A stretch of DNA of 64,000 nucleotides, taken from positions 262,473-326,472 of the forward strand of contig NZ_BDUC01000005.1 of assembly GCF_002218085.1 (NCBI RefSeq), given 5' to 3'. Below the pieces are notes generated by a model. The model was not told the origin of the DNA. It worked only from the letters and a program-made list of their open reading frames with translations, and did not search any database. Below are positions 60,501 through 64,000 of this stretch, in pieces. How positions within the stretch are numbered: the stretch's first letter is position 1; every line of letters starts with the position of its first letter. This DNA is from Tolypothrix sp. NIES-4075. GTDB taxonomy: Bacteria; Cyanobacteriota; Cyanobacteriia; Cyanobacteriales; Nostocaceae. Both the position numbers and the translations under genes were made by a program.

Positions 60501-60912
60501 AATTCCATCGTTGTTGTAACTGATGAACAGAAAGTTCGGTTTCAGCAGCAACAATTACTGCGACATTTTCCCCCTCTTTAATTGCTGCATCTTTCAAAGC
60601 GCGATCGCCAACTTTTAGCAGTAACAATTGTTGCGGATTTAACTTTTCTACTTCATTTGGCGGAATTTTGTAAGCTAAAGTATCGATTTCAAAATCTTTA
60701 ATGTATGCTCCTACTGGTGCTTTACCTTCTGGCAAATCGTACTTTTTAAGTAAGTTTTCTTGTTCTTCGATACCTTGCCATCTTTTCGGTGGTAAAGAAA
60801 TAAAATGCTGTGTTCCGTCATAAATGCTACGTTCAAAAGCATCTAATCCATTACACTCACCAAAAAAGGCATCCATACCAACGATCGCAATTTTCGCAGA
60901 TTGTTCAGTCAT
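57556..60912 (-). CDS. hglC: Ketosynthase/chain-length-factor-like plus acyltransferase protein
   Basis: 1118 residues. Residues about 1-470 form a ketosynthase fold (AIVGMDAFFGECNGLDAFE, WMVGEGAGAVVLKRHD, GSVKANIGHTFVASGIASLIK), but the active Cys segment reads SITAVENSALKALE (about residue 206) with Glu in place of Cys, and the first catalytic His is Tyr (EVYGSGVPQEDEAE), so this is a chain-length-factor-like or decarboxylating partner, not a condensing enzyme. Residues about 590-960 are an acyltransferase of the PfaB/HglC kind (FGYSLGETSMM, nucleophile Ser near 684; FIEAGAGSVCSRW). The C-terminal 150 residues are Gln/Asn-rich. Start overlaps the end of hglD by 8 bases, implying translational coupling. 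Confidence 0.83.
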   Translation of the reverse strand: MTEQSAKIAIVGMDAFFGECNGLDAFERSIYDGTQHFISLPPKRWQGIEEQENLLKKYDLPEGKAPVGAYIKDFEIDTLAYKIPPNEVEKLNPQQLLLLKVGDRALKDAAIKEGENVAVIVAAETELSVHQLQQRWNLSWQIKDGLNAGEISLPAEKVTQLETIVKDGLHHQVEIGEYLSYIGNIMASRISSLWNFSGPSFSITAVENSALKALEVAEMLLLSGEVDTVLVAAVDLAGGVENVLLRSQLAKINTGVPTLSYDQKADGWMVGEGAGAVVLKRHDTALEKRDRIYAVIDALSFGQGHRTATQLNSGIVTADTETVNSTCKQAFQIAGIEPKEISYLEVYGSGVPQEDEAEITGLLQAYPPTASGLDCAIGSVKANIGHTFVASGIASLIKTALCLYHRYIPGCPKWSGVKTPQVWQGSPFYVATESRPWFLGKDSTRRVAAINSMGIDGTFAHVILSEQPNQKERNSTYLQQTPFYLFPIAASDRTELLEHLTALQQSIEKSSSLSATASHSFAAFKQNSDAKYALTILGRNKKELTREIESARKGVNNAFDKNIDWLTPLGSYFTAKPLGKEGGIAYVYPAAVNAYVGLGRNLFRLFPKVHNDEIVQSLYKRAADVERLVFPRSLNKLTTRQLETLEKQLLDDSLALFEAEMLHTRLTTTIIQDDFQIKPKFVFGYSLGETSMMVAQGIWSNFYQGSNNFNSSPLFGERLSGAKNAVREYWGLPKAASNDNNFWSNYVLIASASEVQECIKNENRVYLTQINTPEEVVIAGETAACERVIKTLGCDAFRAPFDHVIHCEPMQSEYEELVKVNTLPTSKKLPDATFYSALEHKPIVLESNAIAHSVAKVLCSQLDFLQLVNQVYSDGAKIFIEAGAGSVCSRWIDKILDGKEHLTVSLNRRGVDDHTSFVKALAKLVSHRVELDLSPLYIQAKETTKPGLPTIRNITLGGKPILSTILSEENRKLFQNQAQKKVVKRVPTQQPTRELINSLKAGSKHNNISPSQTKQEEVTMKNIIDNSFQPREISQSYKSTATKERITQSIPRPPVTTETNHTVNLNDLRNSQYQKLSNNNSSITKTHTAFLQARQEFSQQMSEIIQLQLACAENLLNQ

Positions 60913-62272
60913 TTTCTTTTTCCCCTCTTTCTACAATTAAATGAGCGTTAGTTCCACCAAAACCAAAAGCACTTATAGCTGCGCGTTTAACTGATGCTTG
61001 GCTGCGCCATTTAGTGGCATTTATAACAATTCTTTTAGGTGCAATTACATTGTCATCAGAGCCGATAGGATCGGTGACATTAATTGTTGCGGGAATTATA
61101 TTTCCACACATGCTCAAAATCACTTTCATTAAGCTCACCGAACCAGCAGCAACCATTAGGTGTCCGACATTTGCCTTCACAGAACCGACTAAAGGTGTTG
61201 CTTGATGTTCACCAAAAAATGTTTCGACAGAGTTAAATTCGGTGGTATCTCCTAATAATGTGCCGGTAGCATGGCACTCCATGTAATCGATATCTTTCGG
61301 ACTGAGTTTAGCCTCAGTGTATGCTCGCTCAAAAGCCTTAATTTGCCCTTGAGAATTAGGACTTAATAAATGCTTGCCCCTACCATCGTTTGAGAGTCCA
61401 ATGCCGCAAATTGTCGCTAAAATGTTATCGCCATCTCTGATAGCATCACTGTGTCTTTTGAGGACAAACATACCTATGCCTTCGGCGGTAATTAGCCCTC
61501 TGGATGTGTTATCTAAAGGACGGCTGAGGTCATTTTCCGGATATCCTTGGATACCACAAAAGAACATTCGCAAAAAGAGCGGATCGGCACAACTAATTCC
61601 CCCAGCTAGCATTAAGTCGGCTTTATGCGATCGCAAATAATGAGATGCCAGTTTAATCGCATATAAAGGTGAAGAACAAGCTGCGTCTAAGCAAAAATGA
61701 ATATTCGATAAAGTTAGAGCTTGAGCGACCAATGCGGCTGGAAAGCCTGATATCATAGCGTTATAAGAAGACGCTTTGATAGATGTCGGTAAAGAAGGTA
61801 AGTGAAAGTCTTTATCTTGCAAAAGTTCCTGAATTGCTGGCTGTATTGTTTGCTGATAAATAGGAGCAAACAATTTATTAGAAGCTTTGGTAGGTAAAGA
61901 TAAAGTACCTAAAATTACGCCGCATTTGGAAAGTACAGCTTGATTACCCAAATAACCACTTTGCTGAATCGCTTGTTTAGCAGCATATAGCGACCATTGA
62001 AAAGTGTTATCCAAACTAGCAAGTAGTTCGGGTGGTAAATTATATTCAGTTGGCTCAAACTTAAAGTTACGGACAAATCCTCCATTGAGGTTATAGATTG
62101 TTTCGGGTTTCCCTTTTACTGGATCGTAAAAGATTGCCGGATCTACTCCGATATCCTCAATAGTTACAGATGATATTGAATCTTTCTGTTCGTTAAGATT
62201 CTGCCAAAATTCTTCTGGGTTTTTAGCACCCGGAAAAAGGCATGATAAGCCAATTATGGCGATTTTCTCCAC
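60905..62272 (-). CDS. hglD: Beta-ketoacyl synthase of the glycolipid PKS
   Basis: 455 residues, a complete KS: IAIIGLSCLFPGAKNPEEFWQNL at the start, FCLDAACSSPLYAIKLA (active Cys near residue 198), MECHATGTLLGDTTEFNSVE and SVKANVGHLMVAAGSVSLMKV (both catalytic His), AISAFGFGGTNAHLIVE at the end. It would condense malonyl units onto the growing acyl chain, paired with the Cys-less partner HglC. The last 8 bases overlap hglC. The 607-base gap upstream separates it from the KR-DH gene. The symbol is by analogy with Anabaena gene order. Confidence 0.83.
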   Translation of the reverse strand: MEKIAIIGLSCLFPGAKNPEEFWQNLNEQKDSISSVTIEDIGVDPAIFYDPVKGKPETIYNLNGGFVRNFKFEPTEYNLPPELLASLDNTFQWSLYAAKQAIQQSGYLGNQAVLSKCGVILGTLSLPTKASNKLFAPIYQQTIQPAIQELLQDKDFHLPSLPTSIKASSYNAMISGFPAALVAQALTLSNIHFCLDAACSSPLYAIKLASHYLRSHKADLMLAGGISCADPLFLRMFFCGIQGYPENDLSRPLDNTSRGLITAEGIGMFVLKRHSDAIRDGDNILATICGIGLSNDGRGKHLLSPNSQGQIKAFERAYTEAKLSPKDIDYMECHATGTLLGDTTEFNSVETFFGEHQATPLVGSVKANVGHLMVAAGSVSLMKVILSMCGNIIPATINVTDPIGSDDNVIAPKRIVINATKWRSQASVKRAAISAFGFGGTNAHLIVERGEKEND

Positions 62273-62879
62273 TGCTGATATCCTCGTTTGGGTTTAGCAA
62301 AAGGGGGAGATATCAATTCAAAATTCCAAATTCAAAAATTTGAATTAAGTATTTTCAATTGCTTTATACCAAGTTGCAATCAAAGATGTCATTCTGAGCG
62401 GAATATAGACCAATTTAGTAATCTGGGAAAAACCTCTTTCCTAACCCCTCCCCTTGTAGGGAAATTTGACTCACCCTTCCCTCGAAGGGGGTTGGGGGTT
62501 AGGCTTTTGATTTCTAGATTGATGTTATAGTAGTCTGTCAAACTCCTAAATGACGGTTAGAGAGACGCGAGAAATCGGCGTCTCTACAGAAAATCTATCC
62601 GTCAATTAGTCCTTGACGCACTACTAGCTGAGAATGACTTTTTTATCTTGATGTGACTTGGTATTAGTACTCCCGGAACTTGAAAGGATTTACGCTATTC
62701 CCCAAACTAAAAAGGATTTATCAGGATTTACGCTGTTGTCGGACTGGAAGTAATGTTACTCGTTTCCCACTTAAAGAATACTTGATAAAAAAACCGCACC
62801 AGACGCAGAGAACGCAGAGAAAGATGTGGGAAGAAAGTAAAAAAATGAGAAATTCGTAGTGAGCGCTAAAGCGCTCAAA
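62273..62879. other. Gap inside the hgl cluster, repeat-rich, no gene
   Basis: No supported ORF. CCTAACCCC (about 62440) and GGGGTTAGG (about 62495) form inverted ends around CTCCCCTTGTAGGG and CCTCGAAGGGGG segments. GAGACGCGAGAAATCGGCGTCTCTACA at 62563-62588 is a TGTAGAGACGC-family palindrome. CGCAGAGAACGCAGAGAAAG lies at 62803-62822. May contain a promoter for hglD-hglC-hglA-hglB. Confidence 0.5.
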
Positions 62880-64000
62880 TTACTTACGCTTAGATAATTG
62901 TATGGGCCAAATTACGGCTTTTGCTCCCATAATGCGTGAGTAAATTTTTCCTTCGCGACTGTGTAAAATAAAATTAGCTGTTACGCCAGTTTGGGTTTTT
63001 CCTTCGATTTCGCACGAAACATAAAAAGGTTCGTTGCATGGTGTGACTGCAAACTGTTCGGAATGAGTTAACTGTCCGGGTAAACAAACTTCTTGATGAA
63101 GATGGCTTAACCAAATCCATAAGGATTGTGTACTCAAGTCAGTTGTGTAAGGATTGTGCCAGCGAACTGGAAATTGTCCTTGTTGTTGTTCTGTGATGTT
63201 TTCCCAAAGACATTCTACAGTAATTTTTTCGGAACTGATATTTAAAACTCTGGTGATTTTTTGAAAGGCTGGTCCGTGAAATAATGTGGAATCTCCATTT
63301 TGATAAAATGCTTTACCAGTGGTGGTGATGATGTTATCTTCTTCTAGATTAAGTCCCTCATAAATAGGAACGGCTGGCATTTCTCGTAGAAGGGTTACAA
63401 AAGCTTTGAAATGATAGTGAGTTCTTCCTTGTGGATTTTTACTCAAAATTGTAGCTTGAAATTCGATGCTTTGAGAACCAACTTTAGCAATTTCTTGCAG
63501 TTCTAAAATATGTTCGCTCGCTAAAGTGTCATTGAAAGTAATTCCTTTCAATACTTTGAATTCTCGACAACTGTTATATGTGTAACCTGGGTACAGTTCT
63601 TCACAAGCGTTAATCATCCATGACATCGCGCAAGTTGCTGGCAAAACTTGAAAACCAGCGATTGTATGATCCACTAAAAAGGGATTAGCTTCTAGTGTCA
63701 TTTTCCGACGAATGCGATATGTGCGTAGTTCGGAATCTAACTCTGCTGGAGGTGGAGTAATTGGGCTACCGATGACAACTTGTGTGGTAGCGCGATTAAC
63801 AGAATTGAGTTCTTTAACTAACATTTTTGTGCCGGCTTCTACGGGAATAATATCAATCCCTCTTTCGGCAAAAGCTTTTTTGAGTTCTGGTGTCACCATT
63901 CCGCTATCCCAACCACCCCAATTGATAGCAACGACATGACAATCGGGATATTTCTGTTTAATTAGATGAGCCGATTTGTTGAGAATTTCGTTAGCGATCG
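62880..64000 (-). CDS. Polyketide synthase KR-DH region (3' part, cut by window edge)
   Basis: The frame is open from the stop at 62880 to the end of the window. Read upstream of the ATG at 63899 it continues NEILNKSAHLIKQ, VVAINWGGWDSG, and on into VTPELKKAFAERGIDIIPVEAG: the C-terminal end of a PfaA/HglE-type ketoreductase, so the true start is outside. From about 63720 downward a dehydratase-like double hot-dog domain follows (NPFLVDHTIAGFQVLPATCAMSWM with the catalytic-type His, FKVLKGITFND, FHGPAFQKITRVL). It would reduce and dehydrate the beta-ketoacyl intermediate. It could be the 3' end of hglE or a separate hglG; I leave the symbol open. Confidence 0.85.
   Translation of the reverse strand, partial: IANEILNKSAHLIKQKYPDCHVVAINWGGWDSGMVTPELKKAFAERGIDIIPVEAGTKMLVKELNSVNRATTQVVIGSPITPPPAELDSELRTYRIRRKMTLEANPFLVDHTIAGFQVLPATCAMSWMINACEELYPGYTYNSCREFKVLKGITFNDTLASEHILELQEIAKVGSQSIEFQATILSKNPQGRTHYHFKAFVTLLREMPAVPIYEGLNLEEDNIITTTGKAFYQNGDSTLFHGPAFQKITRVLNISSEKITVECLWENITEQQQGQFPVRWHNPYTTDLSTQSLWIWLSHLHQEVCLPGQLTHSEQFAVTPCNEPFYVSCEIEGKTQTGVTANFILHSREGKIYSRIMGAKAVIWPIQLSKRK

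Overview
The window looks like chromosomal DNA from a filamentous, probably heterocyst-forming cyanobacterium (Nostocales type). The evidence is the very frequent HIP1 octamer GCGATCGC, a light-dependent chlorophyll pathway gene (chlP), the clock-output regulator rpaA, PEP-CTERM proteins typical of cyanobacteria, many short dispersed palindromes and low-complexity 'CCCATTACC/CCCAATTCC' tracts, and a PfaA-D/Hgl-type polyketide cluster next to a HetI-type phosphopantetheinyl transferase. That cluster is the kind that makes heterocyst glycolipids, but I cannot prove heterocyst formation from this window. No rRNA, tRNA, complete transposase or CRISPR array was seen.

Layout. 0.1-10.7 kb: hemE, a PD-(D/E)XK-like small protein, a 1540-residue secreted nuclease/phosphatase with RTX repeats, a PEP-CTERM protein, an extended SDR and a B12-binding radical SAM protein. 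10.8-13.7 kb is an accessory patch: BrnT/BrnA, a broken HicA-like toxin beside a 131-bp element with perfect 16-bp inverted ends, a Tse2-like toxin with a candidate antitoxin, an AAA-domain remnant and a secreted protein frameshifted in its signal peptide. 14-16.5 kb: an ABC1/UbiB kinase and a small membrane protein. 16.8-25.5 kb is a surface-glycan region: six genes on the minus strand (two GT4 transferases, an ABC exporter, a GT10 fucosyltransferase-like protein and two GT8-like proteins) facing one convergent transferase. The ABC exporter carries an unusual C-terminal tail with two degenerate histidine-kinase dimerisation-like repeats. 26-32 kb is housekeeping: gloB, rplI, dnaB (interrupted by a full-length LAGLIDADG intein in its P-loop), an FKBP isomerase and a phasin-like protein.

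32-51 kb is mixed. It holds two gene remnants, a one-module A-PCP-TE synthetase lacking the usual substrate-binding aspartate, a CysA-type ATPase, a 5'-nucleotidase and nucleoside hydrolase pair (nucleotide salvage), hisC, a deleted SDR pseudogene, pentapeptide-repeat genes, chlP, a second PEP-CTERM protein and rpaA. 51-64 kb: an alpha/beta hydrolase, hetI, an extended SDR where related clusters carry hetN, then hglB, hglA, hglC, hglD and the 3' part of a KR-DH polyketide synthase cut by the window edge. In this last block HetI would load phosphopantetheine onto the carrier domains. The ketosynthase, chain-length-factor-like/AT protein, KR-DH and PfaD-type enoyl reductase would build a long reduced chain, and HglB would release it reductively.

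Most worth a second look: the ABC exporter fused to degenerate DHp repeats, the Tse2-like toxin pair in its decayed defence patch, the keto- or unusual-acid-type A-PCP-TE protein, the P-loop intein, and three short inverted-repeat elements with no encoded transposase.
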